DNA of 64,000 nucleotides from Asaia astilbis JCM 15831. GTDB lineage: Bacteria > Pseudomonadota > Alphaproteobacteria > Acetobacterales > Acetobacteraceae. This document shows positions 31,449-40,661 of the stretch, piece after piece. Under the pieces are notes generated by a model. It made no database searches and had not been told where the DNA came from. It worked only from the letters and a program-made list of their open reading frames with translations. Location: the NCBI RefSeq assembly GCF_000613845.1, contig NZ_BAJT01000020.1, positions 1 to 64,000 on the forward strand, read 5' to 3'. Both the position numbers and the translations under genes were made by a program. Each line of letters opens with the position of its first letter. Within the stretch, counting starts at the first letter, position 1.

Positions 31449-32897
31449 TCATTCCGTTCCGCTCAAAACAGCCGCGCTTCTGCGCCCGATGATCCATCCG
31501 GCGAAGCAGTAGAACGCGAGAAAACCAAGCGGGATCCAGTCGCCTCTCAGAGTTTGAGCGACCAGATCAGTCAGGACAGTGCCCAGATTGACCAGACAGG
31601 TCATGATCGCCAGGACAGGCACGATTCCAATCCAGTATAATCCGAGCTGAATACCGGGGAGAGGCACTCGAAACCGCGACCGATCTCTCCCTTTTTCGCC
31701 ACGCAGTTTCATCACCGCAATCGCAATCACGACAAAACCGATCATGGTGCCTATGCTGACCAGATCCGCCAGAAGCGTGATAGGCAGTAAAGCCGCTGTC
31801 AGTGCTGTGAGAACCGTCGTCAGCGCGATCGCCAGGACCGGTGCTCCGCTTTTCGGGTCGACCAGGCTCAGTGCCGGGCTCATCAACCGATCATGCGCAA
31901 GAATATGGCAGAGACGCGACTGTCCATAGAGGCTGACGAAAAGCACCGATCCCAGACCGATAACCGAGCCGAATTGCAGAATCAGCCCCAGCACCGGCAT
32001 GGCAAGCGCCTGTACCGCAAGGGAGACAGGACTTGCGACGTCGAGATCACGAAACGGCACAAGCCCTGTCATGACGAGAGAGACCATGACGTAGAGCAGC
32101 GCACTGATGGCAAGCGCTCCAATCAACCCGAAGGGCACATCTCGCCCAGGATTTCGCGCCTCGGAGGCTGCGATAGAGATGGAGTCAAACCCGAGATACG
32201 CGAAAGACACGACAGCAACAGCACGCAGCAAGCCTGCCAGACCGAAATGAAAGCCTCCTTCTGACGGAGGCAAAAACGGATGCCAGAGTGCTGGCTTTAC
32301 ATGAGTCGAGCCAACCCAGACGAACACGATCAGAACGGCCAGCTTGAGAAGGACGAACGCCCCATTCGCCCGGCTTGCCTGACGAATACCCCTTGAGAGA
32401 ATCAACCCGAGGCTCATGACCAGAACCAGCGCTACCGCGTTAATCTGAGCGGCAACATGAAAGCCGCCTGCCTGCCAGGTGACGGTCGACGCTGCGATGG
32501 CCTGCGGCAAAACGACGCCACAGGATTTGAGGAACCCGGCAAGGTAGCCAGTCAGGCCAACAGAGACAGCCGAACCGGCCAGGGCATATTCAAGCACCAA
32601 CATCCACGCGACCCACCAGGCCGGGCCGACCCCAAGGATCGCTCTGGCATAGCCATAGGCTCCGCCCATCGCATCGGGCAGAGCCGAAGCCAGTTCCGCG
32701 TAGCAAAGCCCGATAAAACCGCAACTGACTGCGGCGAGCACGAAGCTGAGAGAGACCGCAGGACCGGCATAATGCGCTGCCGCTATTCCGGGCAGAACAT
32801 AGATTCCTGCCCCCACCACACTCCCGATACCCATCATCAGCAGGCTGAACGGACCGAGATGGCGATGCAGGGTACGAGACTGGCCTTCAGCCGCCAT
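31449..32897 (-). CDS. APC-superfamily amino acid permease
   Basis: Inner-membrane amino acid transporter with about 12-13 predicted helices. The TM1 motif GIGSVVGAGIYVLPGIAA is the APC substrate-binding signature, and FAYLGFDSISIAASEARNPGRD-type TM6 region (FAYLGFDSI, EARNPGRD) points to the cationic amino acid transporter subgroup. The start ATG 32897 gives MAAEGQSRTLHRHLGPF; an upstream start at 32960 adds an unlikely leader. It lies 97 bases downstream of the outer-membrane barrel gene on the same strand and may be cotranscribed. Confidence 0.9.
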   Translation of the reverse strand: MAAEGQSRTLHRHLGPFSLLMMGIGSVVGAGIYVLPGIAAAHYAGPAVSLSFVLAAVSCGFIGLCYAELASALPDAMGGAYGYARAILGVGPAWWVAWMLVLEYALAGSAVSVGLTGYLAGFLKSCGVVLPQAIAASTVTWQAGGFHVAAQINAVALVLVMSLGLILSRGIRQASRANGAFVLLKLAVLIVFVWVGSTHVKPALWHPFLPPSEGGFHFGLAGLLRAVAVVSFAYLGFDSISIAASEARNPGRDVPFGLIGALAISALLYVMVSLVMTGLVPFRDLDVASPVSLAVQALAMPVLGLILQFGSVIGLGSVLFVSLYGQSRLCHILAHDRLMSPALSLVDPKSGAPVLAIALTTVLTALTAALLPITLLADLVSIGTMIGFVVIAIAVMKLRGEKGRDRSRFRVPLPGIQLGLYWIGIVPVLAIMTCLVNLGTVLTDLVAQTLRGDWIPLGFLAFYCFAGWIIGRRSAAVLSGTE

Positions 32898-32994
32898 GAC
32901 GGTAACTTTCCTCAGGATATGACTTGGAAGAAGCGTGACGCCCTCCCTTTCGCAAAGCAAGCCCTGAGGGACAACTGCGATCGCAAGATCGCGG

Positions 32995-34014
32995 TCAGAA
33001 AATCATATTGACCGCAACCTGAGGCGAAACGGTCAGATTGGTGTTATGTCCGGCAAAAAAGGTGGATGCCCCCGCGACAACGCCGAAACGCGGCGACCAG
33101 CTATATTCGAGCGCAGGGGCCACCATCCAGTCACCTGAAGCCGCACTGATGCGATCGATCCGTCTTCCCCCGCGATAAGAGCCCCAGACCCTTGCCCCGT
33201 TGGCCCAGTCACGCGCCACATCCAGCGCCAGAACCAGACGTTGATTGAATCCGAATTCCAGAGAGAAACCCGTCTGGCCGCTCATCCCGGGACGTCCACG
33301 ACCGACAAAACCTTTGGTCGTACCGTAACTCGTCATGTCCTGAAGGCGCGCCGAGCTGACGGCCCGGCGGAACATCCCCCACATACGAAGACGCAGCGTA
33401 TGATCGTCGGGCAGTTCATAAGTAGATTGCTCGACCAGCGCGGTCCGAAAAACATAGGCACCGTTCCCGGCTCCATCCTGACTTCGGCCAAGCTGGGTAT
33501 AGTCCCCCGTTGGCATCAGCATGCCAGCAAACAGACTCAGGGAGGGAATGTACCGTTTGGGGTCCGGGTCGAGAAAACGCCACAACACGTCAACGGGGAG
33601 ATCGCCGAATTTCAGCCCGCTTGTATTCCCCTCATGCTTTTTCCAGCGATAGCTGATTGCCGGAAAAATCTGGATACTGATGTGGTCGGTCAGGCCGTAT
33701 TTGACCATCGTCGAGTTTGCGACCGTCCTCTGACCAGAGGCCATCGGCATGCTTGAGCCATTCGCCCCTAAATAGTCCACGGCCTGATTATAGGTGAAGT
33801 AGGGCTCAATCCCGAGAACACCTGCCTTGAATTGCGGGCCAGATGGCGAAATGAGCGACCCAGTATACCATTGCTCATGCTTGGGTTGAGGCGCATCCTC
33901 AGAAGCATGGACTTTACTTATCGAAAGAAAGATCACACACATCACAAGTAAGTGAATATATGCAGAAAATACTGGATTTCTATTTTCTAACGAAGATGAA
34001 GAAAAATGTCTCAA
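32995..34014 (-). CDS. Outer-membrane beta-barrel protein of unknown function (MetA-like)
   Basis: 339 aa with an N-terminal hydrophobic signal segment (HLLVMCVIFLSISKVHAS). The rest is rich in alternating aromatic strands, with GVLGIEPYFTYNQ, YGLTDHISIQIFPAISYRW, LPTGDYT-type loops, SLEFGFNQRLVLALDVARDW and a terminal Phe (VAVNMIF), which is the Bam recognition signature. The strand pattern resembles the phenol-degradation MetA-pathway/transporter barrel group. Substrate is unknown. Confidence 0.72.
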   Translation of the reverse strand: MRHFSSSSLENRNPVFSAYIHLLVMCVIFLSISKVHASEDAPQPKHEQWYTGSLISPSGPQFKAGVLGIEPYFTYNQAVDYLGANGSSMPMASGQRTVANSTMVKYGLTDHISIQIFPAISYRWKKHEGNTSGLKFGDLPVDVLWRFLDPDPKRYIPSLSLFAGMLMPTGDYTQLGRSQDGAGNGAYVFRTALVEQSTYELPDDHTLRLRMWGMFRRAVSSARLQDMTSYGTTKGFVGRGRPGMSGQTGFSLEFGFNQRLVLALDVARDWANGARVWGSYRGGRRIDRISAASGDWMVAPALEYSWSPRFGVVAGASTFFAGHNTNLTVSPQVAVNMIF

Positions 34015-34225
34015 ATTTCCGCCGCGCTATCTTTTTGTTATCGCAGGACGGTTTAATTTCTTATTTTATAAGCGCAACCTTTAGCGCTCGAGCAATTCTT
34101 ACCTGCAAGGTAGAATTCCTTAAGGAATAAGGCTTTTGCCTCAATGAGCTCACACAGAAGTGAGAAACAATAGATCTGTATTCGGAACCAGATCATGTTT
34201 TTTTATTTTGATTTCGGAAGCGACG

Positions 34226-34253
34226 CTCCAGACAAGAAAAGCTTTGTCTGGAG
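34226..34253 (-). terminator. Hairpin overlapping the 3' end of tRNA-Gly(GCC)
   Basis: Perfect 10-base inverted repeat CTCCAGACAA (34226-34235) and TTGTCTGGAG (34244-34253), the right arm containing the encoded CTCCA end of the tRNA. Probably a terminator or processing signal for the minus-strand tRNA, though no long T tract follows. The region 34015-34225 is AT-rich and should hold the promoter of the barrel gene. Confidence 0.5.
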
Positions 34254-34323
34254 CGGGCGATGGGATTCGAACCCACGACCCCAACCTTGGCAAGGTTGTG
34301 CTCTACCCCTGAGCTACGCCCGC
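34249..34323 (-). tRNA. tRNA-Gly(GCC)
   Basis: Minus-strand cloverleaf: acceptor GCGGGCG with CGCCCGC, D loop AGCTCAGGGGTAGAGC, anticodon loop TTGCCAA with anticodon GCC, T arm GTGGGTTCGAATCCCAT, encoded CCA. Confidence 0.95.
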
Positions 34324-34338
34324 GTTCCGTTGGACGGG

Positions 34339-34367
34339 TTAATATTGCTTACAGCGCTGTGGCGCAA
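34339..34367 (-). promoter_or_regulatory. Sigma-70 promoter of tRNA-Gly(GCC)
   Basis: On the minus strand TTGCGC (34367-34362), 17-base spacer, TATTAA (34344-34339), with the -10 box ending 15 bases before the tRNA. Confidence 0.65.
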
Positions 34368-34518
34368 GAGGGTTTTTTCAGGAAAATCGCTTTTTTTCAC
34401 TTTATGCAGGCACGTCGTTGTCGGGCTTGCTTCCAAAGGGGTTCAGAACAATCTTGTAGCCAAGCTTGGTAAACGGCACCGCTTTCTATACCGCGTGGCC
34501 TTAGAACAGAGAGACGTC

Positions 34519-35470
34519 ATGGACTACATCATTGGGCAAAATCCTCCGCAGCCTCAGGCGACGCCTGGCGCGCCGGTCTCTGGCGCCATGATCGTCGATG
34601 CCGATCAGCGCAGCTTCATGCCTGAGGTTCTGGACGCCAGTCGCCAGATGCCCGTTCTTGTCGATTTCTGGGCGCTGGTGCGGCCCTTGCAAACAGCTCA
34701 CACCCATCCTGGAACGGGCCGTTACCGCTGCTGGTGGGCGGGTCAAGCTGGTCAAGGTCGATGTCGAGGCCAATGCGGCTCTTGCAGCTCAGCTCGGTCA
34801 GATTGGCCTTCCGATCCAGTCCATTCCTCTGGTTGCTGCCTTCTATAAAGGCCAGATCCTGGACATCATGCAGGGCGCCCAACCGGAAAGCGAAGTACGT
34901 CGCTTCATCGAGCAGGTCCTGAAATCAACCGGAGCTTCCCTGCCAAGCGCCGATATTCTTGCTGCGGCAACAGCCGCCCTGCAAGACGGACAAGCAGCAG
35001 AGGCAGCGAGCCTTTATGCCTCTTTGCTTGAGATCGAGCCAGAGAACCCCGAAGGATGGGGCGGCATGATCCGGGCCCTCATCGCACTGGATGACGCAGA
35101 AGGTGCCGACGAGGCTCTGAGCCAGGTGCCTCCCAAGCTGAGCGATCATCCCGCCATTTCCGGTGCACGCTCAGCGCTTGCTCTTCATAAAGAAAGCCGT
35201 CAGGCAGCCTCTGCTCTCGATGGTCTTCGTGCAGAATGCGCCGCCGCCCCAGACGATCTGGCGCTTCGGTTCCGACTGGCAGGTGCGCTTAATGGCGCAG
35301 GAGACAAGAGCGAAGCCGCCGAGACGCTTCTGGAAATTATCCGGAAGGACCGCGAGTGGAACGAAGGGGCAGCCCGCACTGAACTCCTCCGCTTCTTTGA
35401 GGCCTGGGGCAATAGCGACCCGGCAACCCTTCCCGCCCGCCGCAAGCTTTCGGCTCTTCTCTTTTCCTGA
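34519..35470 (+). CDS. Thioredoxin-TPR co-chaperone (CnoX/YbbN type), frameshift near 34674
   Basis: N-terminal thioredoxin fold (MPVLVDFWA then [16 protein letters not shown]) fused to a C-terminal TPR-like region ([38 protein letters not shown]). This is the layout of CnoX/YbbN, a redox-linked chaperone working with GroEL. The CxxC (WCGPC) is intact, so a redox function is possible. The frame breaks near 34674; two bases (CC) must be added to give WAPWCGPC and 317 aa. The 195-base gap upstream holds only promoter sequence. Confidence 0.9.
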
Positions 35471-35565
35471 CCATCGCACAGACGTATCAAGAGTGAGCGG
35501 AAAAACAGCCTCGTGCGACGCTCGGCTTCGCTCACTCCAGCCTCATCAAGCAACAGGATTTCTCC

Positions 35566-35744
35566 ATGGCCCAAGATCTCGATCCACGCTCCTCTCCATG
35601 CTCGTCTGCCCAGTCACCAAGGAAGCGCTCGTCTATGACCGCGAAGCCCAGGAGCTCGTGAGCAAGGGGGCAGGACTTGCCTATCCGGTTCGGGACGGCA
35701 TTCCGGTCATGCTCCCGGAAGAAGCTCGGCGCATCAGCGCCTGA
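35566..35744 (+). CDS. Trm112-family protein (UPF0434/YcaR), frameshift near 35588
   Basis: Short zinc-ribbon-like protein of about 59 aa. After a one-base repair near 35588 it reads [20 protein letters not shown], then [28 protein letters not shown], matching the family from end to end. Bacterial members have mostly lost the metal-binding Cys and their role is unclear; eukaryotic Trm112 activates methyltransferases. Confidence 0.88.
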
Positions 35745-36020
35745 CCAGCAGGCTGGCACGCTCGCATCCGCAGTGCGAGAGGTCAGCGCACAACGAAATG
35801 AACTGTGGTCGTCATAAGACGACCCTCTTCATCGGCCTTCAGACATCGAGACATTTATTGCGCGCGTCAAAGACGGGCCCAATTCCTGAAGTCATTCTGA
35901 GGAACGTCCGTACTCCCTTTCGGTACGGTGGTCAGCCAGACCGGGCAGTGCGCGACGGTCTTTTCGTCGCTCCACACATTCTCAAAATCGCCACACCCGA
36001 CTTGACGATCCGTGACAGAG
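35745..36020. other. Intergenic region, no gene recognised
   Basis: Open frames here have no coding character. A short inverted repeat (CCGTAC about 35907 and GTACGG about 35922) may be a weak transcription end between the convergent genes. Confidence 0.35.
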
Positions 36021-36326
36021 TTACGGGTGCCCGGCATCCTTTGCCCCATACGAAACCTCCGCATCCGGTACAGCGAATTCCGGTTTGACTTCGCGCGTCA
36101 CTGTCTCTGTCGCCAAGCCTGGCAACATGGGGGGACCTCCATCCATACCCGGGACTGCTATGGGTAATGACGCATAGGCACGCGCCATACGGTCGCGATG
36201 AGGAGGGCGCCCCGGTGGATGACCAGGCGGTCCATTGACGGCAAGATCGGGCTTGGGAGGGCTGAAGGCGTCTCCCGCGCAGCCGGTAAGAACCGTCATC
36301 AAGATGAGAAGCGGGGTGGAGCGCAT
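36021..36326 (-). CDS. Small proline-rich lipoprotein, function unknown
   Basis: 101 aa. Signal peptide with lipobox: MRSTPLLILMTVLTGCAGDA. The mature part is Pro-rich (NGPPGHPPGRPPHRDRM) with no recognised domain. The start at 36326 is chosen because it starts directly with the signal peptide; a longer frame reaches 36407. It is divergent from the phosphatase gene. Confidence 0.6.
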   Translation of the reverse strand: MRSTPLLILMTVLTGCAGDAFSPPKPDLAVNGPPGHPPGRPPHRDRMARAYASLPIAVPGMDGGPPMLPGLATETVTREVKPEFAVPDAEVSYGAKDAGHP

Positions 36327-36369
36327 AAGACAGGTTCTATCAACCTCCCCCAGCCGCGGCAATTGACGG

Positions 36370-37080
36370 ATGGATCTGGCTGCGGCAGGCAAGGCGGATT
36401 GTCTCAAGGAGTGCTTACGTGTTCGATGGATCGCCTGCTACACCACGCGGCCGCCGAAAGGCTGGATCGACAGTCTGTTTGTCGACCATGCAATCTTTCG
36501 CCTGCCCTGGACCAATCTCGCTGAGGTCGTTTCCGGCAAGGTCTATCGTTGTAATCACCCAACCCCGGCCCGCCTCGCACGACTGAAAAAGCGTCTGGGC
36601 CTGCGCACGCTGGTCAATTTGCGCGGACATCGCCGCTGCGGTTCGGATGCATTATCGCGTGAGGCAGCCAAAAAGCTCCAGCTCGACCATGTCGATATGG
36701 CCTTCGAGAGCCGTGGCGCGCCCCATCGGGACCGCATCTTGCGCTTTGCCAATCTCTATAAGAACATCCAGATGCCAATGCTGATGCATTGCAAATCCGG
36801 CGCGGACCGGGCCGGTCTGGCATCAGCGCTTGTGATCCTGTTCGAAGGTGGCAGCGCTGCCACGGCGCTCAGACAACTCCACTGGCGGTTCGGCCATTTC
36901 AACCGCTCGCGGACCGGCATACTGGACGCCTTCATCCTGCGTTATCAAAGCCAGGCAGAAGGGCGCATTCCCTTTCTACACTGGGTCGAACATGAATACG
37001 ATGAAGGGCTGCTCAAACAGGATTTCGTCGCGGGAAGGCTCGCTTCCTTCCTGACAGACCAGGTATTGCGACGCGAATAG
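36370..37080 (+). CDS. Dual-specificity/tyrosine phosphatase family protein
   Basis: 236 aa. The Cys phosphatase P-loop HCKSGADRAG has Cys141 and Arg147 in the HCx5R layout, and an Asp at DHVDMAFESRGAP may serve as general acid. The N-terminal LPWTNLAEVVSGKVYRCNHP and LRTLVNLRG resemble bacterial DSP-like phosphatases found next to lipid or envelope genes. Substrate (protein, phosphoinositide or glycan phosphate) is not known. Confidence 0.85.
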   Translation: MDLAAAGKADCLKECLRVRWIACYTTRPPKGWIDSLFVDHAIFRLPWTNLAEVVSGKVYRCNHPTPARLARLKKRLGLRTLVNLRGHRRCGSDALSREAAKKLQLDHVDMAFESRGAPHRDRILRFANLYKNIQMPMLMHCKSGADRAGLASALVILFEGGSAATALRQLHWRFGHFNRSRTGILDAFILRYQSQAEGRIPFLHWVEHEYDEGLLKQDFVAGRLASFLTDQVLRRE

Positions 37081-37092
37081 GCCCGAACGGCG

Positions 37093-37117
37093 AGCGTCTT
37101 TGAGCGACGCTTTTTAT
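37093..37117 (+). terminator. Terminator after the phosphatase gene
   Basis: AGCGTC (37093-37098) pairs with GACGCT (37106-37111), followed by TTTTTATTT. It touches the stop codon of the convergent XRE gene. Confidence 0.6.
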
Positions 37118-37599
37118 TTCGGTGAGGCCATGCTTTTGACGAGGTTAACCAGCTGGCGCCTCACCTTATCGTCTGCGATGCGCTGGAATGCTCGCAAAAG
37201 CTCGACTGACGCCTCGTCCAGGTCGAGGTTATCTCTTTCTCCTGTCCAACGTGAAGGTGAGCGCTCTGCTGCCTCACCTCCACGACGAAAGCTTGGAGGC
37301 ACCTCCGCAAACCCGGATGAGAGCGCCTCAAACGCGCTGGGTTGCCGAGGACCTGCTCCGACATCATCGAAAAAAAAACCGATCGGCACATCGAGCACCC
37401 GAGACATCTCATAGAGCCGACTGGCACCGACCTTGTTCGCCCCTCTTTCGTATTTCTGCACCTGCTGGAAAGTCAGGCCGAGCGCTGCACCCAGTTTTTC
37501 CTGAGACATTCCCAATAATGTCCTGCGCAAGCGAATACGCGCTCCCACAAGGGCGTCTATCGGGCCAGCAGCCGAAGCGCTTTTCGTGGTATTACTCAT
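37114..37599 (-). CDS. XRE-family transcriptional regulator
   Basis: About 161 aa from ATG 37599. Helix-turn-helix of Cro/C1 type: VGARIRLRRTLLGMSQEKLG then ALGLTFQQVQKYERGANKVG, followed by SRLYEMSRVLDVPIGFFFDD. The C-terminal part ends in a helical segment (LLRAFQRIADDKVRRQLVNL). This domain layout is very common in alphaproteobacteria, as a single-gene regulator of unknown target. A longer frame to 37638 adds a leader that looks non-coding. Confidence 0.88.
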   Translation of the reverse strand: MSNTTKSASAAGPIDALVGARIRLRRTLLGMSQEKLGAALGLTFQQVQKYERGANKVGASRLYEMSRVLDVPIGFFFDDVGAGPRQPSAFEALSSGFAEVPPSFRRGGEAAERSPSRWTGERDNLDLDEASVELLRAFQRIADDKVRRQLVNLVKSMASPK

Positions 37600-37663
37600 A
37601 CACAAGGACTCATATATCAGGTTAAACACAAGCGCCAATCGCGGTGCATTAACCTTTTATTTT

Positions 37664-39190
37664 TTAATCCTGAACAAACCCAAGGAAAACAGCCAGAACA
37701 AGACTTAATACACAGAGAATTATTGGCACACTCCTTCCATAATGAGAAAAAATGGTCGGTTCTTGTGGCGAGGGCAAGGCAACAACAAGGCTATCCGGGC
37801 GGCCCCAGGGAAGACGACCCAGTTCATGACCCGATCCATCGAAAGCCGCAGTGACACCCATATTCGCTGCCTGAGCGACCGGGAGCCCTTCCTCAACCGC
37901 ACGCATTCTGGCTGTCGCCAGATGCTGTCTGGGTCCGGCACTATTGCCGAACCAGGCGTCATTGGTCACGTTGGCAAGCCAGTGAGGCCGCTTGGGACCA
38001 ATGACATGTCCGGAAAAAATGACCTCGTAGCAGACCATAGGACCGACAACACCCAAAGCCGGAAGCGACCAGGTGACGAGACCTTTTCCGGGCGTGAGCT
38101 GGTCCGGCAAAAGATTGAACGGAATAAAGCGCGGCTGGTACTCGCCGAATGGAACGAGGGTGGCCTTGTCGTAAGTCGCCTGCAAATGACCGCTCTCGTC
38201 GAGAACCATCATACTGTTATAGAAATGGTTCTCGGCATCCCGCCGATCCGAGCCGATCATGCCCCAGGCACCATCGCCAGCCTGAGCAATGAGGCGTCGC
38301 GCGGCCTCGTCTTCATCCAGTAAGCCGGGAAACCCTGTCTCCGGCCAGAGATAGACGATACTACGATCGGCAGCGACGCCGCGCGCTTTGGTCACGCCTT
38401 CATTTGTAAGACGCAAATAGAGCTCAAATGCACCCATCGCCCCGGATCGGGAGAGAATGTCGCGCTCCTGCACGTTGCCCTGCATCAGGGCCACGACAGG
38501 GTTCGTCACAGACATCAGGCGCGGATGAGACAGCCGGTAACCACTCGCAGCCATCCACACCACGAGGCCGCCAAGCAGGCCAAATCGCGCTGCCCGACTG
38601 TGCCAGACCAGAAGACCTACCAGCACCGCAACAAAAGTCAGACCGTCGACACCGATGATCGCCGCAGGCTGGATGAGAAGATCACCGAAAACGCCCGGAA
38701 ACTCGAGCACGCTCCCGGTCGGATTCCAGGGAAATCCCGTGAAGATGAAGACCCTGCCCATATCGGCAAGTGTCCAGAACGCCGAGAGCGCCAGAATCCT
38801 CGGCAGACCTGAAGGGAAAAGGCAGCAAAGAAGGACTGGCACCATGATGAAAGGCGCAAGAACCAGTGCGCATCCTGGCGCCGCAATCGGGACCGCCCAC
38901 CAGAACTCGTGAGCCCGGGTCAGAATGGCATTAGTGAGCCAGGAAAGTGCGACCGTGTGAAACCCGAGCCCGAAGAAAAACGCGTGAATCGCAACCCGGC
39001 GCAGGCTCTGAGCATCCTGCGTGCACCGATAAAGATAGAGAAGCCCCAGAGCCAAAGCAGGCACAAAATACAGAGGCGGAAGAGCCAGAGCAGCAACTGC
39101 ACCGACGAAAAGATCGGCCAGAATCATTTTCCCGGTGGAAAATGGAAGCCGGCTCGGCGGGGAGGGAGAGTTCCAGAGCCGGAAAATCAC
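37664..39190 (-). CDS. lnt: Apolipoprotein N-acyltransferase
   Basis: Inner-membrane enzyme adding the third acyl chain to lipoproteins. About six to seven N-terminal helices precede a nitrilase-fold domain. Catalytic motifs are recognisable: Glu in YLWPETGFPG, Lys in DKATLVPFGEYQP, and Cys in VGPMVCYEVIFSG. 508 aa, complete. It lies 14 bases after olsB, in the order fur-olsB-lnt. Confidence 0.95.
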   Translation of the reverse strand: MIFRLWNSPSPPSRLPFSTGKMILADLFVGAVAALALPPLYFVPALALGLLYLYRCTQDAQSLRRVAIHAFFFGLGFHTVALSWLTNAILTRAHEFWWAVPIAAPGCALVLAPFIMVPVLLCCLFPSGLPRILALSAFWTLADMGRVFIFTGFPWNPTGSVLEFPGVFGDLLIQPAAIIGVDGLTFVAVLVGLLVWHSRAARFGLLGGLVVWMAASGYRLSHPRLMSVTNPVVALMQGNVQERDILSRSGAMGAFELYLRLTNEGVTKARGVAADRSIVYLWPETGFPGLLDEDEAARRLIAQAGDGAWGMIGSDRRDAENHFYNSMMVLDESGHLQATYDKATLVPFGEYQPRFIPFNLLPDQLTPGKGLVTWSLPALGVVGPMVCYEVIFSGHVIGPKRPHWLANVTNDAWFGNSAGPRQHLATARMRAVEEGLPVAQAANMGVTAAFDGSGHELGRLPWGRPDSLVVALPSPQEPTIFSHYGRSVPIILCVLSLVLAVFLGFVQD

Positions 39191-39204
39191 TGTTTGCTCC
39201 TGAA

Positions 39205-40104
39205 TTACTCGAGCGCGTCCCTCAGACGGCGCTCATAATGACGGTAGTACTTGTCAGCCAAGAGCTCGCTTTTCACAAGAACGGCCACATCCGTCGTATT
39301 GAACTGCTCATCGACTACCGCACCATCTCCAATGAACCCCCCGAGACGGAGATAACCCTTGATCAGAGGAGGCAGCCCGGAGAGGCATTTGCGATGATCC
39401 AGTGTGTGAGGATCACGAAGCTGCATATCGACGTAGCGGTTCGGCAGCGCACGAATACGCAGGGCCGGTGGCGCCAGATGATTATGGTAGAGATAGGTCA
39501 GCTCATCAGCCATTGTTTCCGGATCGGTTCCGGGCAGGCTGGCGCAGCCGAAAAGAACATCGATCCGATGCAGGAAGATATAAGAGGCTATTCCGCGCCA
39601 AAGCAGCTGCATTGCGGAACGGCCACGATAACGCTGATCGACACAGGAGCGCCCAACTTCGAGAAGACGCCCCGGAAATTCCGTCAGAGGGGAGATATCG
39701 TATTCACTCGCCGTATAAAAACGCCCGAGGAGAGCGGCTCTATCGCTGCTGAGAAGACGATATGTGCCAACGACGCCTTCCGCCCCGGAGGACACAGCAT
39801 GGTCGATGACAAGCAGATGATCGGCGACCTCGTCAAACTCGTCGATATCACGCTTGAGCCGCGCCGTGCGCTCGTCCGGACGGGCGCCCATTTCCTCAAA
39901 AAACACACGGTAACGGAGCGCCTGAGCCGCATCGCGCTCGGCATCGGTCGTTGCGAGTCTCAGACCCAGCTGCCCCCCACGAAGCTCCGGAAAAGAATCT
40001 CTGGCCAGTTCGAGGGTCGAGAGCGACTGACCTGACTGTGTCGTGCTCTCTCCATCCGTCACGAGGAGGCGAAGGATCTCATCGTGTGAAGGCTTGTCGG
40101 TCAT
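39205..40104 (-). CDS. olsB: GNAT-like acyltransferase, probable ornithine-acyl carrier N-acyltransferase OlsB
   Basis: 299 aa of the hemolysin/OlsB acetyltransferase family. Signatures: ALRYRVFFEEMGA, DEFDEVADHLLVID, VVGTYRLLSSDRA, LEVGRSCVDQRYRG, and IDVLFGCASLPGTDPE. OlsB makes lyso-ornithine lipid from ornithine and 3-hydroxyacyl-ACP; ornithine lipids are major in acetic acid bacteria. The start overlaps the fur stop (ATGA). olsA is not in the window. Confidence 0.85.
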   Translation of the reverse strand: MTDKPSHDEILRLLVTDGESTTQSGQSLSTLELARDSFPELRGGQLGLRLATTDAERDAAQALRYRVFFEEMGARPDERTARLKRDIDEFDEVADHLLVIDHAVSSGAEGVVGTYRLLSSDRAALLGRFYTASEYDISPLTEFPGRLLEVGRSCVDQRYRGRSAMQLLWRGIASYIFLHRIDVLFGCASLPGTDPETMADELTYLYHNHLAPPALRIRALPNRYVDMQLRDPHTLDHRKCLSGLPPLIKGYLRLGGFIGDGAVVDEQFNTTDVAVLVKSELLADKYYRHYERRLRDALE

Positions 40105-40595
40105 CCGTCCTGGCCCGTCGGTTCACTCTTGTTCTGCGGCAGTCGACGGCCAAAAAGCTCAAGGCGGTGAGAGACCAGGTCGAAGCCCAGACGACGGGCC
40201 AGCGTCTCCATCATCGCAGCATGATCCTCGTCCTCAAACTCGACGACATGACCGCTATCGACATCGATCAGGTGATAATGATGTTGATGTCCGGGTTCGC
40301 TCGCCTCATAGCGGGCACGTCCACCACCAAAGTCGCGGCGCTCAAGGATCCCTTTTTCCTCGAGCAGCCTTACCGTGCGGTAGACGGTTGCAATCGAAAT
40401 GCGAGAATCGAGCTGTGCCGCACGACGGTACAACTCCTCGACATCGGGGTGATCCTCAGCCTCGGACAGGACGCGCGCGATCACGCGACGCTGCCCTGTC
40501 ATCTTCAGGCCACGTTCGATGCATAATTGACCGATGCGCGACTCATCCTGAGCCCGCCCGCTTCGCTTTGCGTCAGCTTTCGCTTCAGATACCAT
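40101..40595 (-). CDS. fur: Fur-family transcriptional regulator
   Basis: 164 aa. Winged helix: RIGQLCIERGLKMTGQRRVI then ISIATVYRTVRLLEEKGILE. The metal-sensing region has HQHHYHLIDVDSGHVVEFED. No CxxC zinc motif is present, as in many alphaproteobacterial Fur proteins, which may respond to iron or manganese. Directly coupled to olsB. Confidence 0.9.
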   Translation of the reverse strand: MVSEAKADAKRSGRAQDESRIGQLCIERGLKMTGQRRVIARVLSEAEDHPDVEELYRRAAQLDSRISIATVYRTVRLLEEKGILERRDFGGGRARYEASEPGHQHHYHLIDVDSGHVVEFEDEDHAAMMETLARRLGFDLVSHRLELFGRRLPQNKSEPTGQDG

Positions 40596-40661
40596 GAGAT
40601 AGGGCGTAGCCGAAAAAGAAGCTCTTTGCCAACGTTAAGTAGCGGAGATCGGGCCGCTTTT

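Noticed and set aside
35798-36088. Plus-strand frame between the Trm112-like gene and the lipoprotein gene
   Set aside because: No ribosome binding site, no domain, and it runs antisense into the lipoprotein gene.
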